Shown piece after piece: positions 8,500-17,427 of a DNA stretch of 64,000 bases. The stretch lies in contig NZ_LDUE01000035.1 of assembly GCF_001038485.1 (NCBI RefSeq), positions 53,789-117,788 on the forward strand, in the 5' to 3' direction. A program made the position numbers and the translations under genes. The number at the start of each line of letters is the position of its first letter. The stretch's first letter is position 1. The notes beneath the pieces are model-generated. The model ran no database searches and was not told the DNA's origin. It saw only the letters and a list, made by a program, of their open reading frames with translations. Origin of the DNA: Ornithinibacillus californiensis (GTDB lineage: Bacteria > Bacillota > Bacilli > Bacillales > Amphibacillaceae).

Positions 8500-9090
8500 A
8501 TGTTTTCTAATGACCAATTACAAGCCTTAATTGAAGGGGAAATTCTTGGCAATGCGTATCCTTACAATACAAAAAACGAACAAGAAATTGAAGCACATAT
8601 TCGACGCTTATTTTACCGAATTAACCGAATTCCTAATGTCGTATGTGAAGCAGAATGGGACCATTTTGGAAGTGGATACGCTTCTTTTGTTGAATTCTTT
8701 TGCTATCGAAAGGAAGATATGACAATCGTTGAAGAGAAGAACGGCCTTCGAGAGGCGAAAACAAATGGATTTATTATAGACATTAGTCGCTTAGCACCAG
8801 TAGCAATAATGGGTGAAGATGAGCGATATAAAAAAACTAATATGGAAACAGACGAGGTAGTTGGTGGGGCATTTGGCACATTACTTGATGGTCCGAATAG
8901 ACTTCTCTTTGATCCGAAGTTTCAGAGGTTTGCAGAACAACTAAAACTAGCACTAAACGAGTTCGATTATAGACTATTAGAATCTGGAGAACTGAATCAA
9001 CCTCTACCTTTCCAAACGAAGATTCCAACAATCTATCGGAATCCTAATCAGTATAAATTGATGGACGCCATTTTTTATTGGGAGGATTAG
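8500..9090 (+). CDS. hypothetical soluble protein
   Basis: A 196-residue cytoplasmic protein with balanced charge, no membrane segment and no motif I recognise. Its size and its position among unrelated small genes resemble immunity or accessory proteins, but nothing proves that. ATG 8500 has AGAGGTG 9 bases upstream; an ATG four bases earlier is out of frame and short. Confidence 0.65.
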   Translation: MFSNDQLQALIEGEILGNAYPYNTKNEQEIEAHIRRLFYRINRIPNVVCEAEWDHFGSGYASFVEFFCYRKEDMTIVEEKNGLREAKTNGFIIDISRLAPVAIMGEDERYKKTNMETDEVVGGAFGTLLDGPNRLLFDPKFQRFAEQLKLALNEFDYRLLESGELNQPLPFQTKIPTIYRNPNQYKLMDAIFYWED

Positions 9091-9144
9091 GATTTGTAGG
9101 ATCCGATTCGTTACTTCCAAGAAAGGAGGAAAGGTAGTAAGAAA

Positions 9145-9393
9145 TTGGTGGTCTTTTCTTTAGCAGGAGTAATATCAGGTATTCTTGTATTCATCATCAC
9201 AAAGCTGGAATACGCGATGTATGATAATAGTTTTGTAGATGTAATAGCTCCTTTACAATATCCACTTTACGTTGCTTTTACTACACCTTTATTCGGTGGG
9301 AACATACTGTTTAATCTGAGTTATGAGTGGTATGCATTGCTGATGGCACTGTTCTATGGAATTGTATTTGGTCTAACTTTTTATTTTAAATAG
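9145..9393 (+). CDS. small membrane protein
   Basis: Eighty-two residues with three hydrophobic stretches (about 1-20, 33-52, 62-81). The start appears to be TTG at 9145; AAGGAGG lies about 15 bases upstream, rather far, so a weaker start is possible. No recognised domain. Confidence 0.5.
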   Translation: MVVFSLAGVISGILVFIITKLEYAMYDNSFVDVIAPLQYPLYVAFTTPLFGGNILFNLSYEWYALLMALFYGIVFGLTFYFK

Positions 9394-9496
9394 AAAGATG
9401 TGCTATTGGATTGAGCTTTTCCGTTAACGGGGCATAAGAGTTGAAATGAAATAGAAGAATTTCTTGTATAGATAAATGAATAGGGTGGTGAAATAT

Positions 9497-9958
9497 ATGT
9501 CCGATTGTTGCACTCCAGAAGAGCAGGTTTTCGTAAAAAGCGGTTCAGGTTTGTGTCCTTCTTGCAACACAAAAGGTAAGAAGGTAAAAATCATTACATT
9601 GAAATCATTACTTCGACCATTGGCATTAGAAGCAATAAGTCCAGATGAAAGTCATTATTTTTGTACAACTAAAGAGTGTGATGCAGTATATTTTGAGAGC
9701 ACTAATAAAACGTACCTGATATCAGATCTTAAAGTATCTGTACATCAAAAAGATGATTCAGTTACTACCCCAATTTGTTATTGCTTTGATTGGACAAAAG
9801 AGAAGATTGAGAAATATATAAAACAAGAACTCTCTCCTAACCCACTTGAACATATTAAAGAAAATGTTCAAGCAGACCGTTGTGGATGTGAGGTCAACAA
9901 CCCACAAGGAAGTTGTTGTATGGGGAATGTCACGAAGTATATAAAAAGTTTATCGTAA
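9497..9958 (+). CDS. CopZ-type Cys-rich metal/Fe-S protein without HMA domain
   Basis: The 153-residue protein carries Cys at 4, 5, 20, 23, 56, 61, 94, 96, 129, 131, 140 and 141. The spacing resembles the N-terminal domain of the long CopZ proteins described in Archaeoglobus: a zinc site (CPSC, CxxxxC) plus a [2Fe-2S] site (CYC ... CGC). There it precedes a copper-binding HMA domain, which is absent here. It lies near the copper ATPase and CcdA-like genes, so a copper-reducing or chaperone role is plausible. I use ATG 9497 (GGGTGGTG six bases upstream) rather than an earlier ATG at 9476. Confidence 0.72.
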   Translation: MSDCCTPEEQVFVKSGSGLCPSCNTKGKKVKIITLKSLLRPLALEAISPDESHYFCTTKECDAVYFESTNKTYLISDLKVSVHQKDDSVTTPICYCFDWTKEKIEKYIKQELSPNPLEHIKENVQADRCGCEVNNPQGSCCMGNVTKYIKSLS

Positions 9959-10018
9959 AGCCAATTGCTGAACAAGCGGGGGCTTTAATATAACAAGCTC
10001 AGGGGAAGGGGGAAAGTA

Positions 10019-10312
10019 ATGTATAAATACATTAGTGTTGGTATTCTACTTACAATAGTTGTTTTAATACAAAATCAATATTTTAGGGAATTAAATGAGG
10101 CAATGATTTCTGGCTTACTATCAGTTATTGCAGTTAGTATATTTGGCCAAATTTGGAAAGATAAAACAGATACTTTTAGTGTTCGTCCAATTATTGTAAC
10201 GAGTATTTTTGTTTTTATTGTCTTTTTCTTATTCTCTGGAGTTGGTCCTATGATTGCGATATCGCTTAGTTTTATAATTGTAGGATTATTTGGTTTGTTA
10301 TTGAAGAAGTAA
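10019..10312 (+). CDS. small membrane protein
   Basis: Ninety-seven residues with three to four hydrophobic segments, strong AAGGGGGAAAG binding site before ATG. No family recognised. It is the fifth of the small plus-strand genes at 8.2-10.5 kb, spaced 60 bases after the CopZ-like gene. Confidence 0.6.
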   Translation: MYKYISVGILLTIVVLIQNQYFRELNEAMISGLLSVIAVSIFGQIWKDKTDTFSVRPIIVTSIFVFIVFFLFSGVGPMIAISLSFIIVGLFGLLLKK

Positions 10313-10363
10313 AACGACACATGATGAAAATGATATGCGAAATTCATACTTAGAGGTGTAATA

Positions 10364-10549
10364 TTGGATAAAATTTGTTCTAAATGTGAGTCAGTTATGA
10401 TTGAATCTAAATTAGATAGTGATCCAATTAGAGTATACAAAGCTGATGTACAGCCTAACGCAACAACGATGAGTAATATAGCTCCTTATGTTTGTTCGAG
10501 TTGTGGTTTTATTGATTTATATGTAGCAGATGTAGAGAAATTCAGGTAG
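10364..10549 (+). CDS. small zinc-ribbon protein
   Basis: Sixty-one residues with paired CSKC (5-8) and CSSC (about 44-47) knuckles, a simple zinc ribbon. Such proteins are often nucleic-acid or protein adaptors; no specific role can be read. TTG start at 10364 behind GAGGTG. A strong terminator follows. Confidence 0.65.
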   Translation: MDKICSKCESVMIESKLDSDPIRVYKADVQPNATTMSNIAPYVCSSCGFIDLYVADVEKFR

Positions 10550-10594
10550 GATTGATGTTTCTAGCATAAGGGATTATAAAAAGAATCAGAGATG

Positions 10595-10625
10595 AAAAGG
10601 AATGACGAAGAGTCATTCCTTTTTC
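10595..10625. terminator. bidirectional terminator
   Basis: AAAAGGAATGAC and GTCATTCCTTTT form a 12-bp stem with a 5-base loop, flanked by A and T runs, between converging genes (zinc ribbon and copper ATPase). Confidence 0.88.
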
Positions 10626-10661
10626 TATGCACTTTCTTCAACTAATTTGGTTTTTCATGCA

Positions 10662-12806
10662 CTAATCAATCTTCAATAATTGCGCGTTGATTGCACAAAT
10701 GATAGTGCTTAGTGACATCACCGCTGCTCCTACTGCAGGTGTGATGACAAAACCAATGTTATAAAGTAAACCAGCAGCGAGTGGAATAGCCACTATATTA
10801 TAACCAGCTGCCCATGCAAGGTTTTGTACCATTTTTCGGCGACTCGCTTTTGACAATTTGATAATATTTAATACGTCTACCGGGTTGCTGTTTACCAATA
10901 CGACATCAGCCGTTTCTATAGCAACATCCGTACCAGCACCAATCGCAATGCCTAAGTCCGCTTCTGCAAGCGCAGGTGCATCATTGATTCCATCGCCAAT
11001 CATGGCAACTTTATTACCATTTTGTTTGAGCTGTTTTACATGATCGGATTTCTCATGAGGGAGAACTTCTGCAATGACCTTCGTTAGTCCAAGTTTTTCT
11101 CCTACATAGTTCGCTACCCGACTGTTATCCCCAGTAATCATGACGGTTTCAATTCCACGGTCCGTTAATTCCTTAATTACTTGATAGGAGGATTCGCGAA
11201 TGATATCTGCTAATGCAATCATTCCTTGTAAGACATTGTCTTTTAAAACGAAAACAACCGTTTTACCCTGCTCTGCTAACTTTTCATAGGTTTTCTCATC
11301 AAAGGAAATACCTTTTGCTCGCATCGCACCTGGACTAATCACAGTAACCTCTGCATCATCTATCGTTGCAACTAATCCCTTTCCAGTTAAATTACGATAG
11401 TCCTTGACGTCATAAGGCTGGATCCCGTTATCCTTACCTTCTTTTACAATGCCCTTCGCTATCGGATGATCGGATTGCGTTTCAACCGAATAAGCTAATT
11501 TTAATAATTCGTCTTTATCTGATTCTGGCGTTGGATAAATATCGGTTACGCCAAAATTCCCTTCCGTCAGCGTACCTGTTTTATCAAATACGATACTGTC
11601 AACACGAAATGCACTTTCAAATGCAATACGATTACGAATGAGTAAACCGTTATTAGCTGCAATGGCAGTTGATCTCGATGTTACTAATGGTGTGGCTAAA
11701 CCTAATGCATGTGGACAAGCAATGATTAATACCGTTACCATGCGTTCAAGCGCAAAGTCTATATCACCTGTAGACCCCCAAACAATAAGTGTAATGATTC
11801 CAACTACTACAGCAACATAGAATAGCCATTTAGCTGCGATATCCGCAAATCCTTGTGCTTTTGACTTGGTCTTTTCGGCATCACTTACTAATTGGATAAC
11901 CTGAGAAAGGTACGTATCATTACCCGTTTTACTTACTTCGATTTTTAACACACCGTCTCCATTCACTGCGCCACCAATCGCTTCCATTCCAGGGCCTTTT
12001 TCAACCGGTACGGATTCACCAGTGAGCATAGACTCGTCTACCGTAGATTCCCCTTCGTATATTTCACCATCAATCGGTATCTTTTCACCGGACTTTACCA
12101 AAATTCGGTCTCCGGGTTGTAAGTCCTCCACGGTAACTTCTATAATATTGCCAGCTTCATCGATCTTGTGGGCATCCTTTGGCATTAATTTGATTAATTC
12201 CTCCAACGCTTTGGAAGCTCCCATCAGGGATTTCATTTCAATCCAATGTCCTAGTAGCATAATGACAATAAGCGTTGCTAGTTCAAAGAAGAAGTCACTG
12301 CCCTCGATAAAGAATGCGGTTAATGTGCTGTAAACATAAGCCGCTACGATAGCTAATGAAATCAACAGCATCATTCCAGGTGATTTGCCTTTTAACTCAT
12401 CCCACGCACCTAGTAGGAATGGTTTCCCTCCATAGAAAAATACAATAGTGGAAAGTAAGAAAAGTAACAAGGTATCACCAGGAAAGCTCACCTCATAACC
12501 AAGTAACATTTGAATCATTGGTGATAAGTATAGAATCGGGATGGATAAACCGAGTGAAATCCAAAAACGTTTTTTAAATTCTTCTACCATATGTTCATGA
12601 TGGCCGCCATGTCCTCCACTCCCATGATTGCTAGGATTTTCGTTAGAATGTTCCTGTTCGTGGTGTGCGTGGTTATGCTGATGGTGGTCGTGATTGGCGT
12701 GATGTTCATGACGTTCATGTTGAGGAGATTCCTTTTCTATGTGTTCGGAATTGTGATTGTGTCCATTATGTTTGTGGTGATTATGATTTTCATGTTCGTG
12801 TCCCAT
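10662..12806 (-). CDS. copB: copper-exporting P1B-type ATPase with His-rich N-terminus
   Basis: About 714 residues. The first 75 are extremely His-rich (repeated HNHHKH and HDHHQH blocks) instead of a CxxC metal-binding domain. Then come the P-type ATPase core: TGES (about 260, actuator), CPH in the sixth helix (about 365), DKTGTLT (about 405, phosphorylated Asp), a DHP motif, and GDGINDAPAL (about 603). CPH in place of CPC marks the CopB/P1B-3 group, which exports copper. Start is ATG 12806 (AAGGAGTG 7 bases upstream). A CsoR-like palindrome lies upstream and a terminator downstream. Confidence 0.93.
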   Translation of the reverse strand: MGHEHENHNHHKHNGHNHNSEHIEKESPQHERHEHHANHDHHQHNHAHHEQEHSNENPSNHGSGGHGGHHEHMVEEFKKRFWISLGLSIPILYLSPMIQMLLGYEVSFPGDTLLLFLLSTIVFFYGGKPFLLGAWDELKGKSPGMMLLISLAIVAAYVYSTLTAFFIEGSDFFFELATLIVIMLLGHWIEMKSLMGASKALEELIKLMPKDAHKIDEAGNIIEVTVEDLQPGDRILVKSGEKIPIDGEIYEGESTVDESMLTGESVPVEKGPGMEAIGGAVNGDGVLKIEVSKTGNDTYLSQVIQLVSDAEKTKSKAQGFADIAAKWLFYVAVVVGIITLIVWGSTGDIDFALERMVTVLIIACPHALGLATPLVTSRSTAIAANNGLLIRNRIAFESAFRVDSIVFDKTGTLTEGNFGVTDIYPTPESDKDELLKLAYSVETQSDHPIAKGIVKEGKDNGIQPYDVKDYRNLTGKGLVATIDDAEVTVISPGAMRAKGISFDEKTYEKLAEQGKTVVFVLKDNVLQGMIALADIIRESSYQVIKELTDRGIETVMITGDNSRVANYVGEKLGLTKVIAEVLPHEKSDHVKQLKQNGNKVAMIGDGINDAPALAEADLGIAIGAGTDVAIETADVVLVNSNPVDVLNIIKLSKASRRKMVQNLAWAAGYNIVAIPLAAGLLYNIGFVITPAVGAAVMSLSTIICAINAQLLKID

Positions 12807-12881
12807 CTGTTTCACTCCTTTTCTTCTCCATTATTGTTAATTTTTACTAGTTTTTTTATTTCATCCTTATCTTACCACATA

Positions 12882-12898
12882 ATACCCTGGTAGGGTAT
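12882..12898 (-). promoter_or_regulatory. CsoR-like copper operator
   Basis: ATACCCTGGTAGGGTAT has perfect 7-base arms around a 3-base centre, 75 bases upstream of the copper ATPase start. The TACCC/GGGTA arms match the shape of operators bound by the copper sensor CsoR. No csoR gene is visible in the window, so it would act from elsewhere. Confidence 0.7.
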
Positions 12899-13020
12899 CG
12901 GTCTTATTAGTTGTTTGTTGCTAACTTGTGTATTTTTTTTGATCATATCATGAACAAGAATCTACCCATATAAACCCAATACCCCGAATCGTTCATAATC
13001 AATCGCCCCTTACTTTCTTA

Positions 13021-13060
13021 AAAAGAAAAAACCCTACTGACAGCATATCAGCAAGGTTTC
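13021..13060 (-). terminator. terminator of the CcdA-like gene
   Basis: On the minus strand AAACCTTGCTGA pairs with TCAGTAGGGTTT (12 bp, two G-U pairs), followed by TTTCTTTTT. It separates the CcdA-like gene from the copper ATPase promoter. Confidence 0.85.
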
Positions 13061-13108
13061 CGTATTATAGGATTAGCTTGAAATTAGTTTAAATCCTCAT
13101 TATAGATC

Positions 13109-13837
13109 TTACAACCAATAGGCTACCGTATCAAAAATACCGATGATCAAAAGTAATACACCAGCAACCTTTTGGGTGATAGCTCCGATCTTCCTACTTT
13201 TTTTAAGTATCGCGCCACTGGCACCAAAATACCAGATTAAAAATATTACTAGTATGAGCGGTAACGATGTCCCAATTGCAAATATGGAAGGCAATACGAT
13301 GCCATAAGCTGTCGTCAAGACTACCGGCATCAGCGTTAATATAAAGAGTACAAACATCGTTGGACAAAACGCCAAAGTGAAACTTACACCCAGGAGAAAG
13401 CTACCTAAGTAACTATCTTTTAAGCGATCAGGTAACTTAATTCGTCCGATTCCTCTGTTAAATCGGAGAAGGCCTATCATAAATAATCCAATGAGGATCA
13501 GTAATGGACCCATTGCTTTTCGAACAATGGGGAATAGTTGTGTTAGTGCACTATTTGCTTCCTTGCCTAGTACCCAGATTACTATTCCTAGTGCAGAAAA
13601 GACTAAAACCTTTCCCAAAATAAAGAGAAAAACGTGCAACCAAGGAACCTTATCGATTAACGATTTATTTCCATAGATTGTAATGGCACTTACATTACTT
13701 GTTAACTGGCAGGGCGCAACCGCTCCTACTAACCCAAGTAAGAAGGCAAATAATAGGGGAATATGCTCATATCCATAGGCAAGCCCATGAATTGGTCCAC
13801 TTAGCGCTCCACTGATTTGGTTGAATACATCAAACAT
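13109..13837 (-). CDS. CcdA/DsbD-like membrane thiol transporter
   Basis: A 242-residue protein with six membrane helices and the paired cysteines of CcdA proteins: APCQ (Cys about 43) and AFCPTM (Cys about 158). CcdA moves electrons from cytoplasmic thioredoxin to extracytoplasmic thiols. Copies of this shape often sit beside copper ATPases in Firmicutes, where reduced thiols could help handle copper or mature extracytoplasmic metalloproteins. It has its own terminator. The alternative label sulfite exporter TauE/SafE applies to similar-looking proteins, but the Cys pair favours CcdA. Confidence 0.8.
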   Translation of the reverse strand: MFDVFNQISGALSGPIHGLAYGYEHIPLLFAFLLGLVGAVAPCQLTSNVSAITIYGNKSLIDKVPWLHVFLFILGKVLVFSALGIVIWVLGKEANSALTQLFPIVRKAMGPLLILIGLFMIGLLRFNRGIGRIKLPDRLKDSYLGSFLLGVSFTLAFCPTMFVLFILTLMPVVLTTAYGIVLPSIFAIGTSLPLILVIFLIWYFGASGAILKKSRKIGAITQKVAGVLLLIIGIFDTVAYWL

Positions 13838-14045
13838 AGCAATTCACTCTTTTACTAGTCCATTTTTTTACTGTTTGTTCCAAGCATTTCTATGTAAGTT
13901 TTATCTGTTATGTAATTATACAGTAAATTTATCAAGGAAATATGTGATAAAAGTGTCAGTTACATAACATTAGCAAAAATATTCCACCTTGATGGATAAA
14001 TTATTTCGAGCCTAGAAACAATATGGAAAAGGTGGTGTTTACGTT

Positions 14046-14531
14046 TTGAACAGCGATTATATCGTCATCATTGCTTTATGGATTGTGTTACCGATTATAC
14101 TTTTCAAGGTAATCCCTAAAGATCGCATTAGAGAAGCCCTTGCTACCCTGATGTTTTTTCAGACGCTAACATGGTTGTTTAGTACGGGACTAACCTATTT
14201 TGGTTTGCTTGAATCGCCAATTCGCGTGTTTCAAGAAGCGACACGACTCAGTTTTACGATGGAATATTTAGTCTTTCCTACTGCCGCTGTTCTGTTTCAA
14301 TTAAAGTTCCCAAATAATTCTGCGTTCGTAAGAAGATTACTACATTATCTGTTTTGGGTTGGTGTTATTCTTTCTTTTATGTTTTTGATAAGTAGCTTTA
14401 CAAACATAATGGGTGTAACTATTGACAGTCTTATCAGGAGCTTCTTTAACTTTATCATTGAGTTATGGTTGTGTCGTCGATATGTCTTATGGCTAATGAA
14501 CCATCCACAACTCCAAAGGAATTATGAATGA
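14046..14531 (+). CDS. CBO0543-type membrane protein
   Basis: A 161-residue protein with four to five membrane helices. The conserved segment IPKDRIREALATLMFFQTLTW followed by EATRLSFTMEYLVFP fits the CBO0543 family of Bacilli and Clostridia, whose function is unknown. TTG start at 14046 with AAGGTGG upstream. Its stop overlaps the next gene, a paralogue. Confidence 0.75.
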   Translation: MNSDYIVIIALWIVLPIILFKVIPKDRIREALATLMFFQTLTWLFSTGLTYFGLLESPIRVFQEATRLSFTMEYLVFPTAAVLFQLKFPNNSAFVRRLLHYLFWVGVILSFMFLISSFTNIMGVTIDSLIRSFFNFIIELWLCRRYVLWLMNHPQLQRNYE

Positions 14532-14998
14532 TGAATATAGAACATACCATTTTATATAGTTATTATGCTGCTGCCTTTATATCATTACGATTTATTCCGA
14601 GGGACAAATGGCGAGAAGCAAGTGTTATTTTCCTGTCTCAACAGTTTGTTACCTGGTTTTTTGGTTTGCTTGTTGTCGAGTTACATTTAATCGAATATCC
14701 CGTTAGAGAATTGGCGGAAGTAAATAAGACAAGCTTTCTTTTCGAGTTTTTGGCATTTCCTATTATCACTATTTTCTTCTGTATTTATTTCCCTCAAGCA
14801 GCTGTTGCGTGGAAAAAGGTTTTATATACAAGTGCATTTTGTACCGGATTAACTATATTTGAAGTGGTTTTTGTGAAATATACGCTGCTCATTTCGTATA
14901 TCAGATGGGATTGGTATGTCACCTGGGTATCGGTTTACGCTGCTTTGTCATTATCGTATTTCTTTTATAAGTGGTATTTTAAGATTAAAGCTGAGTGA
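14528..14998 (+). CDS. CBO0543-type membrane protein, second tandem copy
   Basis: A 156-residue paralogue of the preceding gene: FIPRDKWREASVIFLSQQ and EVNKTSFLFEFLAFP align with the same motifs. It overlaps that gene by four bases (ATGA), so translation is coupled and the two may form a hetero-oligomer. Role unknown. Confidence 0.75.
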   Translation: MMNIEHTILYSYYAAAFISLRFIPRDKWREASVIFLSQQFVTWFFGLLVVELHLIEYPVRELAEVNKTSFLFEFLAFPIITIFFCIYFPQAAVAWKKVLYTSAFCTGLTIFEVVFVKYTLLISYIRWDWYVTWVSVYAALSLSYFFYKWYFKIKAE

Positions 14999-15020
14999 TG
15001 CTTTAATCACTATCTTAAAA
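14977..15020 (+). terminator. nested hairpin at end of CBO0543 pair
   Basis: Outer arms TTTTAAGAT/ATCTTAAAA enclose TTAAAGC/GCTTTAA, overlapping the stop codon. AT-rich, with no long T run, so terminator activity is uncertain. Confidence 0.45.
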
Positions 15021-15040
15021 TAACGCCACTTTTGACTGCT

Positions 15041-15307
15041 TTATAGAAATACAAAATAGGAAACAATTGCTAGAGTCACTATCCCAACCCCAGACTGTAC
15101 CCAAATTAAATAATTATTAATCCCTGCTCTCTTTTCGAGATAATAAATATAGCTATTAACGAAAGCAAAACCTATTAATCCCATACCATATCCTAGTGCA
15201 TCATACATTAAAGTGAAATACCGAAGTATACCTAGGCCAACCATAATCATACCGATTGTACCTACGATCATATTGATATATAGCCCTTTTTTATCGCTGT
15301 TCATCAT
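15041..15307 (-). CDS. small membrane protein
   Basis: About 88 residues with three hydrophobic helices (about 10-30, 38-55, 67-87). GGAGGAG lies 5-8 bases before two consecutive ATG codons (15307, 15304), so the longer frame from a GTG at 15322 is unlikely. No family recognised. Confidence 0.6.
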   Translation of the reverse strand: MMNSDKKGLYINMIVGTIGMIMVGLGILRYFTLMYDALGYGMGLIGFAFVNSYIYYLEKRAGINNYLIWVQSGVGIVTLAIVSYFVFL

Positions 15308-15418
15308 GATTCTCCTCCACAATCTATTTCCATAATTCTATTATGTTAATACAAGGAGCTTTCTTACTAAACAATCGTGTCCTTCACATTCTAGTTGGTT
15401 ATATGGATATTAACTAAC

Positions 15419-16030
15419 TTACTTTCTATTTTTCATCACTTCTGCTAATGCTTTAGAATTTGAATCTTTTTCCTCATATAGTTTATCAATGATGTTTTGA
15501 TAGTCCTTTTCATTTCGGTTTTGGCTTAATTTATAGGCAGCTTGAACTTCTTGTATTCTAATCTTAAATCCAACGATGCCCTTGATTTGTTTTTTAGTTT
15601 GGGAAGAAAGATTCTCCCATAAGGCAGGATTCTTACGGTGTTGCTCGTATTTTTGTAACAGTAGGGTTAGGTCTTCTTGCAATTCCTGTTCGCTCATGAT
15701 AGTGGCTGTTCCATAAACATGGACCGATTGATAATTCCAAGTTGGTACATTTTCAGATTCATACCAAGAAGATGAAACGTAAGCATGCGGGCCTTGATAC
15801 ATCACAAGGACGTTTTCACTATTCTCCTCGAATGTCTTCCACTGAGGATTTGCATACGCAAGATGACCAGTTATATAGTAATCGTCTCCTTGTTTATGTA
15901 ACTCTAAAGGCAAATGAGTGGCGATTGGCTTTCCTTGTTTTGTCGTTACTAGAGTTCCAAAGGAGTTCTTTTGGATAAATTCTTTGATTTCATTGAAGTC
16001 TGTGACTTTGAAGTGTTTTGGGATGTACAT
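15419..16030 (-). CDS. paiB: PaiB-type FMN-binding negative transcriptional regulator
   Basis: The 203-residue length and MYIPKHFKVTD, GTLVTTKQGKPIATHLPLEL, YVSSSWYESENVPTWNYQ and KGIVGFKIRI segments match the PaiB family (PF04299), a split-barrel flavin-binding fold. In B. subtilis PaiB, working with the acetyltransferase PaiA, affects sporulation and degradative-enzyme genes. No paiA lies next to it here. Autonomous gene. Confidence 0.92.
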   Translation of the reverse strand: MYIPKHFKVTDFNEIKEFIQKNSFGTLVTTKQGKPIATHLPLELHKQGDDYYITGHLAYANPQWKTFEENSENVLVMYQGPHAYVSSSWYESENVPTWNYQSVHVYGTATIMSEQELQEDLTLLLQKYEQHRKNPALWENLSSQTKKQIKGIVGFKIRIQEVQAAYKLSQNRNEKDYQNIIDKLYEEKDSNSKALAEVMKNRK

Positions 16031-16058
16031 AAATATCCACCTTTCAAAAGGTTATTTT

Positions 16059-16435
16059 TCAAAAAGATTTTCGATCTAATTCTTCATAATATGCCTTACG
16101 ATCAGTGATATTGTTTTCAAAGAAGTAGTTCGCTTGTTGCTTAAACATCTCGATGTAAGCATCTTTATCCATTGCTAAACCCCCTAGTTCATCAACACTT
16201 CCCTCAACTTGAACAATATCTGAATTTAAATCAATATGTACGTTCATATATGTTTTACCTTTATAGGAAGCTGTCCCTATCCCTTGTTTCTGCTCCAAAT
16301 CTACAAGGCAAAATCGTGTTTCACTCCTGTTGGTTTATAAATTGTGTACCCAACTTTAGATTTAACGGAGTTTTTACCTATTAGGTATAAACCACCGACT
16401 ATTATCAAAGAAAGAAGTATTAAGTAACTTTTCAT
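16059..16435 (-). pseudogene. frameshifted gene for small membrane-anchored protein
   Basis: Two abutting frames look like one broken gene. From ATG 16435 a 44-residue piece begins MKSYLILLSLIIVGGLYLIG (membrane anchor) and stops at 16301. Shifted by one base, a second frame continues VDLEQKQGIGTASYKGKTY to 16059. The second part has no ribosome binding site of its own. The function of the intact protein is unknown. It is preceded by a copy of the dispersed 18-bp promoter-like element at 16488. Confidence 0.55.
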
Positions 16436-16487
16436 CTTCTCATCCTCACGAATAATTTCTAGAGCTGCGACTTAGCTTATTATCTAA

Positions 16488-16505
16488 ATACTAACATAAT
16501 ATTCC
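16488..16505 (-). promoter_or_regulatory. dispersed 18-bp promoter/operator-like element, copy 1
   Basis: Plus-strand reading ATACTAACATAATATTCC. On the minus strand TTGGAA is followed 17 bases later by GATAAT, a plausible sigma-A promoter for the gene starting at 16435. Other copies lie at 25021, 31585, 39054 and 44413. Confidence 0.5.
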
Positions 16506-16533
16506 AAAAGCTAATCAGAATTTTAGTCATAAG

Positions 16534-16560
16534 AAAAAGGTGACCACTTTGATCACCTTG
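16534..16560 (-). terminator. terminator of the reductase gene
   Basis: AAGGTGA and TCACCTT arms with a T-rich flank on the minus strand, just after the stop of the gene ending at 16571. The same hairpin type recurs at 39101, 40502 and 44458. Confidence 0.75.
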
Positions 16561-16570
16561 TTAACTTTGT

Positions 16571-17311
16571 CTATTTTGTTTCTACCATGCTATCATGCCC
16601 TGCGTAGACAGATGATAACAACTCTTCCCGTCCCTTTTCACGTTTGTCGAGCATAATCTGTTCGGGCTGGATACCATGTTCACGTAGTACTTCCATGTTT
16701 TGTAAGAGGAACTCATCACTACCTACAATATAGAAAAGTCCTTCCTTGTCTGCAGCAAGAGCTTTCACTTCTTCATAGTAGTCTTCACGGTTGTCGACGA
16801 ACAGTGATGTGAACTTCTTATCGGCTACGGATTTAAACGTATTCGTAAACAAGAAATCCTTTGATGAGTCGATATTCAGGGAGTGAATTTGCTTCACATG
16901 GTCAGCACGTTCGAAATAATCCAGTACTAGCGGTCTAAAGGTTGCCAGACCAACTCCCGATGATAGTAGGTAAACATTTTTATCTTCTCTTCTTAGCGGT
17001 ACATTGGAATGCGTTTTAAAGAGGGCAACTTTATCGCCTACTTTAAGCTTTCTTAACGCATCCTTAAACTCCGAGCATTGTTCTCTGATGCGTGTTGTGA
17101 TTCCGATTGTGTTTTCATGCGGTAAAGTGGAGATGGACATATGTCGAATCAAACTACGGTTGGGCTTCTCTCCGGCATTGAACCCTTCCAGTGCAAAGTG
17201 CGTGTGAGAACCTTCTTCCCACGTAAAGTCTTCCGGAAGATCGAGTAGATACGTTTGTACCTCTGGCGTTTCTTCAATAATCTTATTTATTTTCGTCCAG
17301 TATATTTGCAT
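16571..17311 (-). CDS. ferredoxin-reductase-like FAD/NAD-binding oxidoreductase
   Basis: A 246-residue protein. RHMSISTLP (about 58-66) is the flavin-binding RxxS pattern, YLLSSGVGLATFRPLV (about 115) the NAD(P)-binding glycine motif, and the C-terminal GSDEFLLQNMEVL resembles the end of ferredoxin-NADP reductase domains. No iron-sulfur domain is attached, so an external electron partner is expected. Terminator immediately downstream; no obvious operon partner. Confidence 0.8.
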   Translation of the reverse strand: MQIYWTKINKIIEETPEVQTYLLDLPEDFTWEEGSHTHFALEGFNAGEKPNRSLIRHMSISTLPHENTIGITTRIREQCSEFKDALRKLKVGDKVALFKTHSNVPLRREDKNVYLLSSGVGLATFRPLVLDYFERADHVKQIHSLNIDSSKDFLFTNTFKSVADKKFTSLFVDNREDYYEEVKALAADKEGLFYIVGSDEFLLQNMEVLREHGIQPEQIMLDKREKGREELLSSVYAGHDSMVETK

Positions 17312-17427
17312 CCTTATTCTCCTTATATTTCATCGATACTATAAATATACACTAGGTGATAATTATTCTCAATTAAATGATTTCTCTGAATGCCGATCGG
17401 AAGAATAAGGAAATTATATATGTACAG

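Noticed and set aside
12591..12893. Hydrophobic Met/Val-rich frame opposite the His-rich end of the copper ATPase
   Set aside because: Reverse complement of His codons yields Met/Val; it also runs across the operator. Not a gene.
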